Shown here in pieces: positions 10,301-17,827 of a stretch of DNA of 32,334 nt. The DNA is from Rubrolithibacter sp043763625 (GTDB taxonomy: Bacteria > Bacteroidota > Bacteroidia > Sphingobacteriales > Sphingobacteriaceae), in assembly GCA_043763625.1 (NCBI GenBank), contig JAYULL010000139.1, positions 1 through 32,334 of the forward strand, in the 5' to 3' direction. Under the pieces are notes generated by a model that was not told where the DNA came from, made no database searches, and saw only the letters and a list, made by a program, of their open reading frames with translations. Numbering within the stretch: the first letter of the stretch is position 1; every line of letters starts with the position of its first letter. The position numbers were made by a program, and so were the translations under genes.

Positions 10301-11636
10301 CGGCAATATGGAGCTGGAGCACCACGATTTCGACTTACGCAAATGCATCGAAGATGTGATGGATCTGTTTGCCGGCAAAGCGGCAGAACAAGGACTGGAT
10401 TTGGTGTATCAGATCGATCATACCGTTCCCCCTCAAATTATGGGCGACGGATTACGTCTGCGTCAAATCATCATCAACCTGATCAGTAATGCTCTTAAGT
10501 TTACTCATAAAGGAGAAGTATTTGTAAAAGTAGTTTTAACCAAAGCGGTAAAAGACGATCTGGAACTCACCTTCGATATCAAAGATACCGGCATCGGTAT
10601 CCCCAAAGAAAAGCTGACGCGATTGTTTAAAGCCTTCTCTCAAGTAGACAGTTCAACCACGCGGAAATACGGCGGCACGGGCTTAGGATTAGTAATATCA
10701 GAACGTTTAGTTAAACTAATGGGCGGAACGATTTGGGTAGCGAGCGAAGAAGGACAAGGCACTACCTTCAGCTTTAACATACAAACTAAAGCCGGCCAAG
10801 AATCCAAGAAGCAATACGCCAACGTAAACTTCGAAGCCAACAACGGCAAGCAGGTATTGGTAGTAGATGATAACATGACTAACTTGGAAATACTAAGAGC
10901 CCAGTTAGAGCAATGGAAGTTGATACCGACTTTAGCCCAATCCGGCAAACAAGCTTTAGAGATCCTAAAAGGAGAAAAAGTATTCGATTTGGTTATCACC
11001 GACATGCAGATGCCGGAAATGGACGGCATAGAAGTAGCCACAGAAATCAAAAAGAGACAGCCTAAGCTTCCGATCATGCTGCTCTCCTCCGTAGGCGACG
11101 AAACCAGATCAAAGTACCCGCACTTATTCAGCGCAGTACTTACCAAACCGATCAAACAGGCACAACTCTACAAGCTGGTACAGCAAGAACTGAAAGAGCA
11201 AGGGTCCAGCCAAACCCAGGTAGAACAAAAGAAACAAAGCATCCTGAGTGAAGACTTTGCCAAAGCTTTCCCCCTAAATATTCTCTTAGCAGAAGATAAC
11301 CTAATTAACCAAAAATTGGCCACCAGAGTACTCAACAAACTGGGTTTCGAAATTGAGATCGCAGGCAACGGCCGACAAGCGGTAGACATGCTAAACGAAA
11401 AAGCCTACGACGTAATCTTGATGGATGTACTCATGCCGGAGATGGACGGATTGGAAGCTACGCGATACATCCGAAAGAACTCAACTCACCAACCAATCAT
11501 CGTCGCCATGACAGCCAACGCCTTACCCGAAGATCGGGAAGAATGCATTAAAGCCGGCATGAATGATTATATCTCTAAACCAATCAACTTAGAAATCTTG
11601 GTAAGAATACTGCAGGAAACGGCGGAGAAGGTGTAG
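7350..11636 (+). CDS. Hybrid two-component sensor kinase: Reg_prop propeller, Y_Y_Y, HisKA, HATPase, two receivers
   Basis: 1428 residues. Signal peptide 1-20 (RLLLIIIICLIAARGYSQ). Residues ~25-675 hold about 14 propeller blades of the W(I/V)GT..GGL type, enough for two seven-bladed propellers. A Y_Y_Y domain follows (~700-785, YTFRVKASNNDGIW), then a membrane helix (~790-812), a coiled coil rich in EELQ/QSE heptads (~820-915), and the kinase: H-box MSHEIRTPMNG (His930), N-box QIIINLISNALKFT (~1040-1050), DTGIGIP (~1078), and GGTGLGL. Two receiver domains have phosphoacceptors Asp1218 and Asp1359. Unlike classical HTCS regulators there is no AraC-type HTH after the receivers, so output must pass to another protein or stay internal. 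The ligand is likely sensed in the periplasm, but no SusC/D or glycan gene lies nearby. From about 9800 the coding sequence looks more GC-rich than the sensor half. Confidence 0.95.
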   Translation: MKRLLLIIIICLIAARGYSQIKNFRFSHYTSDNGLSANDVYDLIQDSKGFIWVATQDGLNRFDGTNFVVFKKNLKQNSISDNYIWTLMEDSKGDLYIGTDAGGLSIYNPVKNSFTNFLHSGKDSTSIGSNEVSSLYEDSAGNLWVGTDGGGLNLFNRRNKKFTRFTSDNNKKTKLLNNVVRSMAEDDAGNLWVGTEGGGVSILNINTKQFIKNYTFENESLSANNVSKIFKDSRNNIWIGTKKNGLNLYNAKTNTFKIYSDRGNSETSITGSEIKDIAEDKDGKMLFATNKGINVFDTKASRFTYLHHESNNPHSLLSYFVTSVYTDRQGSVWIGSAAGIDREDPGNPKFLHFTNSVTNPKSMAGNEASVSYQDKRGNIWVSTNDSFDLFDLASGTFTHYKNKVAIPQGFSSMYEDRKNRLWISTWEGFYLFDRDNLKVQRLSHADPNNTKSARIAGVLGIDEDLDGNIWLGVNNAGIFRFVPEEKRFYAYNYPGKHIPDYDIFTFRIDSSGNFWVGTALDGVYLFNKQAGLYRHFKHNENDSRSLIDNSIRDINIDKNGRICIGTKGGLSLYNKATGDFTNYAESKGLLNSNIKQIRSDKNNNLWISTGKGLFKFDPRSQTFKIYTVEDNLQGNEFAWWSSGETKSGEMLFGGPNGLNVFHPDSVKENKTPPPVLITGFQIFNKPVEVADKNSPLKVSVDEANEIVLSYKQNVFSFQFSALNYIAGNKNKYAYKMVGFDKDWIYTGAERKANYTNLDPGEYTFRVKASNNDGIWNEKGTSIKVIITPPFWATWWFRTLVVSVVAGSAISFYRYRMSRIKAQKAELERLVTLRTQEVVQKSKELEAQAEEMKVQSENLQAANEELQSQSEELQVQSENLQSVNEELQVQSEELQAHTETLEVLNKELDEERKKADKANEAKSVFLATMSHEIRTPMNGVIGMASLLAETELNNEQEDYVKTIRVSGDALLAVINDILDFSKIESGNMELEHHDFDLRKCIEDVMDLFAGKAAEQGLDLVYQIDHTVPPQIMGDGLRLRQIIINLISNALKFTHKGEVFVKVVLTKAVKDDLELTFDIKDTGIGIPKEKLTRLFKAFSQVDSSTTRKYGGTGLGLVISERLVKLMGGTIWVASEEGQGTTFSFNIQTKAGQESKKQYANVNFEANNGKQVLVVDDNMTNLEILRAQLEQWKLIPTLAQSGKQALEILKGEKVFDLVITDMQMPEMDGIEVATEIKKRQPKLPIMLLSSVGDETRSKYPHLFSAVLTKPIKQAQLYKLVQQELKEQGSSQTQVEQKKQSILSEDFAKAFPLNILLAEDNLINQKLATRVLNKLGFEIEIAGNGRQAVDMLNEKAYDVILMDVLMPEMDGLEATRYIRKNSTHQPIIVAMTANALPEDREECIKAGMNDYISKPINLEILVRILQETAEKV

Positions 11637-11719
11637 GGAGCCGGACACCTAAAGTCCTTCACAAGACCTGTTTATTGCGAATAAAGCACTTTTCGTCATA
11701 CTAGTACGATAACTAAAAG

Positions 11720-12376
11720 TTACCAAGCCTGGTCGCCTACTAAAGGCACAAAGCGAAAAGTATCTAATTCTATTTTTTCGAAGTCCATTTCTGAGACCCG
11801 AAGAAGTGTTACCATTTTTTGCGAATTTTCGTCTCCTACCGGAATAACCATCACGCCGCCTACTTTAAGTTGTTTTAATAAAACTTGGGGTACAAAAGGA
11901 GCGCCGGCAGTTATCAAAATTTTGTCATACGGAGCATATTCAGGGATCCCCTTAGAGCCGTCTCCGCAAACAAAATTAGCTCGATATCCGATCTTCGGCA
12001 GAACAAATACGGTCCGTTCGTAAAGCTTTTCTTGACGTTCTATCGTGTAAACTTCTGCACCAAGCTCAAGCAATATGCAGGTTTGATAACCGGAACCGGT
12101 ACCGATTTCTAAAACCTTGTCTCCTTTTTTTATATGCAGGAGTTGAGTTTGATAAGCAACCGTATAAGGTTGTGAAATGGTTTGACCCTCCCCTATGGGG
12201 AAAGCGATGTCTTTATACGCCTGTTTCCAGAAAGTCTCGTCAAAAAAATAATGGCGAGGCACTTTACTTATAGCATTTAAAACGTCTTGATCTTCAATTC
12301 CGCGTTCTTTAAGCAAAGCCACCAATTGTTTACGTGCACCTTTTTCTCTGTAATTATCAACAAACTTATATGCCAT
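11720..12376 (-). CDS. pcm: Protein-L-isoaspartate O-methyltransferase
   Basis: A cytoplasmic repair enzyme of 218 residues, the family's normal size, that uses S-adenosylmethionine to methylate L-isoaspartyl residues in damaged proteins so they can revert to aspartate. The SAM-binding motif I is VLEIGTGSGYQT (~84-95), preceded by the family hallmark IGEGQTISQPYTVA (~61-74), where the Ser-Gln-Pro stretch forms part of the substrate site. Motif II/III follow in YDKILITAGAP and LKVGGVMVIPVG. The ATG at 12376 has a TAnnTTTG box only 7 bases upstream, so the message would be almost leaderless. The gene is convergent with the hybrid kinase and divergent from the next one. Nothing odd in the reading frame. 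Confidence 0.95.
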   Translation of the reverse strand: MAYKFVDNYREKGARKQLVALLKERGIEDQDVLNAISKVPRHYFFDETFWKQAYKDIAFPIGEGQTISQPYTVAYQTQLLHIKKGDKVLEIGTGSGYQTCILLELGAEVYTIERQEKLYERTVFVLPKIGYRANFVCGDGSKGIPEYAPYDKILITAGAPFVPQVLLKQLKVGGVMVIPVGDENSQKMVTLLRVSEMDFEKIELDTFRFVPLVGDQAW

Positions 12377-12383
12377 TTCGGTT

Positions 12384-12391
12384 CAAAAATA
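12384..12391 (-). promoter_or_regulatory. -7 box (TATTTTTG) of pcm
   Basis: The minus strand has GAAAGTATTTTTG ending 7 bases before the pcm ATG. A start of transcription a few bases downstream would leave almost no leader. No clear TTG at -33. Confidence 0.38.
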
Positions 12392-12485
12392 CTTTCGCCG
12401 GGCTTATCTCCATAAAAAAAGAAACAAAATTGGCAACGAATCAATTAACTGTTTTAAATTAGCAAATCGGAACTACAGACCATAC

Positions 12486-13229
12486 ATGAAGAAAATATTT
12501 CCCTTTATACTAATATTTGTCTTATTTACAGACGTATTACCTGCACAAATTAGAATTGACACCGTAAAAAGCATGTCGGCTCCGCTAAAGCTGAATTCAA
12601 ATTATGTTTCAAACCCAATGTACCATTATTCTTTAGGCATAAAGGTTTACGGTTACGAACAATTCCCTAGAGTTCTTCGCGATATCAACTCAACCGATTT
12701 TATTTCTACTCCGCTTAGCGGCATATTTTTTAAAGTTAATGACAATCAGATAAGCTATCGATTTTCAGCCAACTTCTACAATAAAGACTTCAGCTTTAAT
12801 AATGAATGTGCGGATTGCGAGAAAGTTGCCGGAAAACTTACGGACTATTCTTTAAAATTCGGTTTTGAAAAATCCCTTTCCTATTCTACAATCCAACCGT
12901 ATTTCGGTTTCGATTTCGGCTTTAGAAAAAACCGCTTTAAAGGAGCCGGAACAAATGCGGGCACTATTGCTTACACTACAAATTACGAAGTTTTGGCAGA
13001 AAAAAACGGGGGTTTAATTGCACCCCTTTTGGGATTAAAAATTAATTTGGGTCATTTTACTGTAGGAGCCGAAGGCAGCTTGGATATGTTGTTTGATTAC
13101 GAACGTCAGGAGAAAACCTTGCAAGACGCTGCACGAACGAAAACCTTTAAAAAATATAATAACTGGGAATATTTAGCTAAGCCTTTAGGGCAAGCATTTA
13201 TCCAGTATAATTTCGGAGAGGTAGATTAA
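12486..13229 (+). CDS. Exported protein, probable outer-membrane beta-barrel
   Basis: 247 residues, not recognised by family. Residues 1-20 form a signal peptide (MKKIFPFILIFVLFTDVLPA, cleavage before QIRID). The mature part has alternating polar and aromatic residues in strands such as YHYSLGIKVYGYEQF, YRFSANFY, IQPYFGFDFGFRK and FTVGAEGSLDMLFDYE, and ends in the aromatic strand FIQYNFGEVD. This is what small Bacteroidota outer-membrane barrels look like. A CADCEK pair of cysteines (~97-102) could form a disulfide in a loop. The stop shares the four bases TTAA with the stop of priA, which is convergent. Promoter not identified. Function unknown; the barrel call is by appearance only. Confidence 0.7.
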   Translation: MKKIFPFILIFVLFTDVLPAQIRIDTVKSMSAPLKLNSNYVSNPMYHYSLGIKVYGYEQFPRVLRDINSTDFISTPLSGIFFKVNDNQISYRFSANFYNKDFSFNNECADCEKVAGKLTDYSLKFGFEKSLSYSTIQPYFGFDFGFRKNRFKGAGTNAGTIAYTTNYEVLAEKNGGLIAPLLGLKINLGHFTVGAEGSLDMLFDYERQEKTLQDAARTKTFKKYNNWEYLAKPLGQAFIQYNFGEVD

Positions 13230-15706
13230 TAAGGATCTACATCAATTTGAATTATAGAACCTTTGTTTAGCTTATCCGCTTCGAAGTGAATTAATACTTC
13301 TTTTAAAACCTGCTTTACCTTTTGGCCCGATATCCCGTCGCGTTCTATTTTAATAAGTATAGTTTTGATAAAGTAGTTTCTTATTCTTCCGATTAACGGA
13401 AACTCCGGTCCTAAAATTCTATGTCCTAAAACCTTTCTTAATTCTACCGCAAGTCTTTCAGCGATGAGGTTTACCAATCCGAAATCTTTATGCTTAATAT
13501 CCAGTCCGATTAAACGATAAAAAGGCGGGTACCGGAACTTGTTTCGGTCGTTAAGTTCAATACCAAAAAAACCTTCGTAGTCGGTGTCTATTACCTGAGC
13601 GAGTATTCGATGATTCGGGTTTACAGTTTGAATAATTACCCTCCCTGTTTTATCCCGCCGGCCGGCCCTACCTGCCACCTGCGAAAGCAACTGAAAACTC
13701 TTCTCGTATGCCCGAAAATCCGGATAATTTAAAAGGCTGTCTGCGTTTATAATCCCGATAAGGGTAACATTCCCAAAATCCAAGCCTTTAGCAACCATTT
13801 GTGTGCCGACCAATACATCGATTTTTCCGTCTTCAAAATCTCCCAAAAGTTTTTGAAAGCTGTACTTCGATCTGGTTGCATCTAAATCCATTCTCGCAAT
13901 GCGGGCGTTTGGAAACAGAATACTCAAGTCGTTCTCAATCTTTTCGGTTCCGTAGCCTTTATCTTGAATATGGGTTGAACCGCAAGCCGGGCAAGTAGAA
14001 ATTAAATCTTGTTTATACCCGCAGTAGTGGCAATGCAATTTGCCGGTGCTTTTATGAAAAGTAAGACTTACATCGCAATTAATACACTTGGGAGAAAATC
14101 CGCAAGTACGGCAAAGCAAAAAAGGAGTGTAGCCTCTCCGGTTTTGAAACAAAATTATCTGCTCCTTTCTCTCGAGCGCAAAAGTGGCTTCTTCAATCAG
14201 TACACTCGAAAAATTATATTGAATTGTTTTCTTTTGAGTTTCTTCTTCGATGTTTACAATTTTGATTTCCGGCAGCTTGGATTGACCAAACCGTTGTTGC
14301 AATTGCGAGATGCCATATTTTCCGGTTTTAGCATTATAGAAACTTTCTACAGAAGGAGTTGCCGAACCTAACAAAACTTTCGCTTTGTAAATGTGAGCGA
14401 GGTATATAGCCGTGTCACGGGCGTGATATCGGGGTGCCGGATCATATTGCTTATATGAAGATTCGTGCTCTTCGTCAACTATTATCAATCCCAAACCCCC
14501 AAACGGTAGGAAAATTGCAGAACGAGCTCCAAGTATGATTTGATACTCGCCTTTTAAGGTTTTATTCCAAACCTCTGCTCTTTCATTATCGCTGAATTTT
14601 GAATGGTAAACCCCGATCCGATTTTGAAAATAGTGTTGTAAACGTTCTATAACCTGGGTAGTTAAAGCAATCTCCGGCAACAGATACAAGACTTGCTTTC
14701 CGGTTTTTATAACCCGTTCAATTTGCCTGATGTAAATCAGCGTCTTGCCGGAAGAGGTAATCCCGTGGAGCAATACCACATCTTTGGTTTCGAACTGTAT
14801 ATTTATTGATTCGTACTCTTGCGCTTGTAATTCGCTAAGCTCGAAATTTTTCAATTCTTCAATTTCCGCTTCCGGTAACCGACTGATTACTTTGTCTTCT
14901 TTTAAGAAAATTTGCTTATCTGTCAATGCTTTTATTGCTGCTTCTCCGCAATTGCCGGTTTCGAGAATCTCACCTTTGGATATTTCCGGTTTATCTTTGT
15001 TCAACTTAATAAACGCCATTAAAGCATCTAATTGCTTGGGCGCCTTTTCTAAAACTCCAAATAAAGCACGAAGATTTTCAGAGTCTTTATAAACCGGGTT
15101 GAGGGTAAGAAAGGCTTTTTTTCTAGGTTTATATCGCTCAATTATTTCTTCCGAAATATGAATTATACCTTTTTCAAACAGCGACTTAAGAATTGGAAAA
15201 ACAGTTTTTTGCCCTAACAGTTTAACAATTTCGCTAACCTGAAGTTCGGGTTGAATTTCCAGCGCATCAACAATTAAAAATTCCTTATCATTAAGTTCTG
15301 CTTTATCAATTTCTAAGTTCTTTAATAGTATTATTTTGGTTTCGCTTGCTAACTTTAAAGCAGCGGGCAATGCTGCTTGCATTACATCTCCCAACCGGCA
15401 GAGATAATATTCCGAAATCCACTCCCATAATTTCAACTGAAACGAGTTTACTATCGGTTGCTCGTCTAAAATATCAAGAATATATTTAGCTTCGTAAAGC
15501 TTAGGCGGAATCTCAGAAATAGAGTAGATAATTGCAGTATAAATTTTAGTCTTGCCAAATTGGACAACTACACGTTTCCCTATTTCAATTTGCTTGTTTA
15601 AATTGAGAGGAACCCGATAAGTATATGTTTTAGAGATTGCCAAGGGCAAAATCACTTCAACAAAAAGAGTTTGTTGCCCGTCGCGAACCTCGTTTAGCTG
15701 AAGCAT
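13226..15706 (-). CDS. priA: Primosomal replication-restart helicase PriA (N')
   Basis: 826 residues. PriA binds abandoned replication forks, unwinds the lagging arm 3' to 5', and loads DnaB through the primosome. The N-terminal 3'-DNA-end-binding domain (~12-105) is followed by a winged helix, then the helicase core: Walker A ITSSGKT (~315), DEEH box IIVDEEHESSYKQ (~410), and a second lobe with VGTQMVAKGLDF and QVAGRAGRRD. Between the lobes is the PriA zinc region with CRTCGFSPKCINC and CHYCGY...CPAC, eight Cys binding two zincs. Length and all motifs are normal. Its ATG overlaps the stop of the DUF423 gene by one base (TAATG), which suggests translational coupling. Its own stop overlaps the convergent barrel gene. 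Confidence 0.97.
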   Translation of the reverse strand: MLQLNEVRDGQQTLFVEVILPLAISKTYTYRVPLNLNKQIEIGKRVVVQFGKTKIYTAIIYSISEIPPKLYEAKYILDILDEQPIVNSFQLKLWEWISEYYLCRLGDVMQAALPAALKLASETKIILLKNLEIDKAELNDKEFLIVDALEIQPELQVSEIVKLLGQKTVFPILKSLFEKGIIHISEEIIERYKPRKKAFLTLNPVYKDSENLRALFGVLEKAPKQLDALMAFIKLNKDKPEISKGEILETGNCGEAAIKALTDKQIFLKEDKVISRLPEAEIEELKNFELSELQAQEYESINIQFETKDVVLLHGITSSGKTLIYIRQIERVIKTGKQVLYLLPEIALTTQVIERLQHYFQNRIGVYHSKFSDNERAEVWNKTLKGEYQIILGARSAIFLPFGGLGLIIVDEEHESSYKQYDPAPRYHARDTAIYLAHIYKAKVLLGSATPSVESFYNAKTGKYGISQLQQRFGQSKLPEIKIVNIEEETQKKTIQYNFSSVLIEEATFALERKEQIILFQNRRGYTPFLLCRTCGFSPKCINCDVSLTFHKSTGKLHCHYCGYKQDLISTCPACGSTHIQDKGYGTEKIENDLSILFPNARIARMDLDATRSKYSFQKLLGDFEDGKIDVLVGTQMVAKGLDFGNVTLIGIINADSLLNYPDFRAYEKSFQLLSQVAGRAGRRDKTGRVIIQTVNPNHRILAQVIDTDYEGFFGIELNDRNKFRYPPFYRLIGLDIKHKDFGLVNLIAERLAVELRKVLGHRILGPEFPLIGRIRNYFIKTILIKIERDGISGQKVKQVLKEVLIHFEADKLNKGSIIQIDVDPY

Positions 15707-16086
15707 TATTTTATTTTAACTGCTCCTATAATTAACATCACCCACCCTGCAATTAAAAACAACCCGCCTATTGGCGTTAATGGTCCTAATATTCCGGCAC
15801 TAATACCGGAAATACTACGTGTAGACAAGAGGTATAGAGAACCCGAAAATAAAATCACACCTGCAAGAAAAATCCAAGAACTGCTACCGGCAAGCCCTGC
15901 CGGGAGTTTTGTATTCGATAGAAAGATCAAAGCGAGTGCATGAAAAAACTGATACTGCACAGCGGTCTTCCAGTTTTCCAAATCAGATAACTCTACTCTA
16001 CTTTTTAATGCGTGAGCACCAAAGGCGCCTAGAACAACTGCAAGCAAACATAACACTGCCCCTGTTACAAAAATTCGCTTATTCAT
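15706..16086 (-). CDS. DUF423 small inner-membrane protein
   Basis: 126 residues, almost wholly hydrophobic, with four probable membrane helices: FVTGAVLCLLAVVLGAFGAH (~5-24), FFHALALIFLS, WIFLAGVILFSGSLYLL, and PIGGLFLIAGWVMLIIGA. The LGAFGAHALK...W.TAVQYQ..HALALI pattern is diagnostic of the DUF423 / YgdD family, whose function is not known. The gene lies directly upstream of priA and its TAA overlaps the priA ATG by one base, so the two are probably one transcript, although no functional link is known. ATG start at 16086 is the only sensible one. Confidence 0.9.
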   Translation of the reverse strand: MNKRIFVTGAVLCLLAVVLGAFGAHALKSRVELSDLENWKTAVQYQFFHALALIFLSNTKLPAGLAGSSSWIFLAGVILFSGSLYLLSTRSISGISAGILGPLTPIGGLFLIAGWVMLIIGAVKIK

Positions 16087-16153
16087 AGTTGTTTTTTTAC
16101 ATTGGCTAAATTAATAAACCTGTCTGCATTTCTTCGGCTCTCTTGTAAAAATA

Positions 16154-16161
16154 TACCTTTG
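16154..16161 (+). promoter_or_regulatory. -7 box (TACCTTTG) of the 516-residue protein gene
   Basis: TACCTTTG matches TAnnTTTG and ends 9 bases before the ATG at 16171. No convincing TTG at -33. The leader would be very short. Confidence 0.38.
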
Positions 16162-16170
16162 TGAAACTTA

Positions 16171-17721
16171 ATGAAAAAAGCCTTTGTAGTTGCATTTGTT
16201 CTGCTGATTGCGGTTTTTGGGGTGGCTTATTTTTACTTTACGAATCTTGCTCAAGGCACAAGGCAAACCGGAGAAGCGCTTTCCGGAATCCCCAAAAATA
16301 CTTTGCTATTGATCTCATTTAAAAATGATGCAACTTTTTATGAGATATTTAAAAATTATAAACCTTTTGAAGCCTTAGCAGGCAAAAGTAAAACGAAAGA
16401 GGTTTTAACCCTTCGAAATGCCCTATTTACTAAGCCTAATATCTTCAGAATTTTTAGTGACGGTCAGATATACGCTTCGCTTCATCCGCAAAAAGAGTCA
16501 ACGGAACTTTTATGGCTTATAACGATGAACGAAGACTTCAAAAAGGCTGAAATTTTGCAAGAACTTTCTTCTGCCGGTTCAATAATTCCGACGAAAGATT
16601 ATTATATACTTCAATTGCAATCTGAAAGAAAAAAATTTTATTTCTCGGTTGAAACAGGACTGGTTATCGGAAGCTTTTCGGAAGAGCTGTTGAAGGCTTC
16701 TATAAACAAAAATACTCTTAAAGTAAGCGAAAATTTTGTTGCCGAGATTTCCCGGCAAAGTCTGAAGATTGGCAGCTCTCCTCTGGATTTGTTTGTGGAT
16801 CACGCGTGGCTGCCGCAAATAGCTTCCACTCTTTTCAACGATAAAAATCTTCCTTCTTCAGGCTTTTTTAAGTCGATAAAAGGTATTTCATCTTTAAGTA
16901 TGAACTTTAAAAGCGACGCAATTATGTTTAACGGTTTGAGTTCGATAGACACGGGGCTGAACAATTATCTTAGTATCTTTCTTCATCAAAAGCCGGAAAC
17001 GAATACTTTAAAAAAAATAATTACCCGAAATACAGCTATTGTTTTAAACTTCACAATATCTGATGTGAAACTATTCTCGAAAGACTTGAAATTACTGTTG
17101 CATAGACGAAAGCAACTTAAGACTTTAGAAAACCAACTTCAGAATATAGCAGATAAAACAGGAATTAATGCAGAAAAGGATTTAAGAAAACACTTCGGAA
17201 AAGAGTTTGCATTGATCCAACTTTCAAATCTTGAAAGGATAGTTGTAATGAAATTAAAAAACGGAAGTGAAGTAAATTTTAATCTACAAAATATAAGCAC
17301 GCCTTACTCTGACTACATCCGAAGAATGGACTACTCGAACATTTTTTATTACTTCTATGGAGATCCTCTTAAAGAATTTACCCGACCGTTTTTCAGTGTT
17401 ATAGATAATTATCTGATAGCTTCTAACAGTGCTCTAGCAGTGAAGCAGTTTTACAACGATTACGTTAAGGGAGACTTTTTGATCGCTGACAGTACCTTTT
17501 TAAATTTTAACCAATATTTGGCCAACCAAAGCAACATATTGTATTTTGCACACAACAAAAACTCTCATTTCTGGAGAAAGAAGTATCTAAAAAAAGGCTT
17601 TTATCCTGACCGCGAGAAAGACGCAGGAAACCTCAAAAACTTTTATGGCATTTCTTTCCAGTTGAGTGCAGATAAGGATCATTTTTTTACTAATTTTTAT
17701 GCCGGCTACACAACTCAATAA
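16171..17721 (+). CDS. Uncharacterised membrane-anchored or exported protein
   Basis: 516 residues. The N-terminus MKKAFVVAFVLLIAVFGVAY is either an uncleaved anchor or a signal peptide; there is no clear cleavage site, so an anchor with a periplasmic body is more likely. The body mixes helices and strands, is rich in Phe, Lys, Asn and Ser, and has a duplicated look: GIPKNTLLLISFKNDATFYEIF near the start, and later TAIVLNFTISDVKLFSKDL. This resembles DUF3352-type proteins, but I cannot confirm it. No catalytic motif or Cys pair is visible. It lies 106 bases upstream of a DUF5723-type gene on the same strand, and the two may be co-expressed. Function unknown. Confidence 0.72.
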   Translation: MKKAFVVAFVLLIAVFGVAYFYFTNLAQGTRQTGEALSGIPKNTLLLISFKNDATFYEIFKNYKPFEALAGKSKTKEVLTLRNALFTKPNIFRIFSDGQIYASLHPQKESTELLWLITMNEDFKKAEILQELSSAGSIIPTKDYYILQLQSERKKFYFSVETGLVIGSFSEELLKASINKNTLKVSENFVAEISRQSLKIGSSPLDLFVDHAWLPQIASTLFNDKNLPSSGFFKSIKGISSLSMNFKSDAIMFNGLSSIDTGLNNYLSIFLHQKPETNTLKKIITRNTAIVLNFTISDVKLFSKDLKLLLHRRKQLKTLENQLQNIADKTGINAEKDLRKHFGKEFALIQLSNLERIVVMKLKNGSEVNFNLQNISTPYSDYIRRMDYSNIFYYFYGDPLKEFTRPFFSVIDNYLIASNSALAVKQFYNDYVKGDFLIADSTFLNFNQYLANQSNILYFAHNKNSHFWRKKYLKKGFYPDREKDAGNLKNFYGISFQLSADKDHFFTNFYAGYTTQ

Positions 17722-17827
17722 ACTTTATTGGCACTCCATTTTAACTACTCACGAACAATTTATTTCAATATTGCGTTTAAATGAGAACTTGAGCGATTAG
17801 ATTAGAGAACCGAGCATCGAGATAAGA

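Noticed and set aside
11671..11685. TTTATT-GCG-AATAAA hairpin as a terminator after the hybrid kinase
   Set aside because: Only six A-T pairs and no T tract directly after it; too weak to call.
17726..17745. TGGCAC before the DUF5723 gene as a sigma-54 -24 element
   Set aside because: The matching -12 TTGC is absent at the required spacing.
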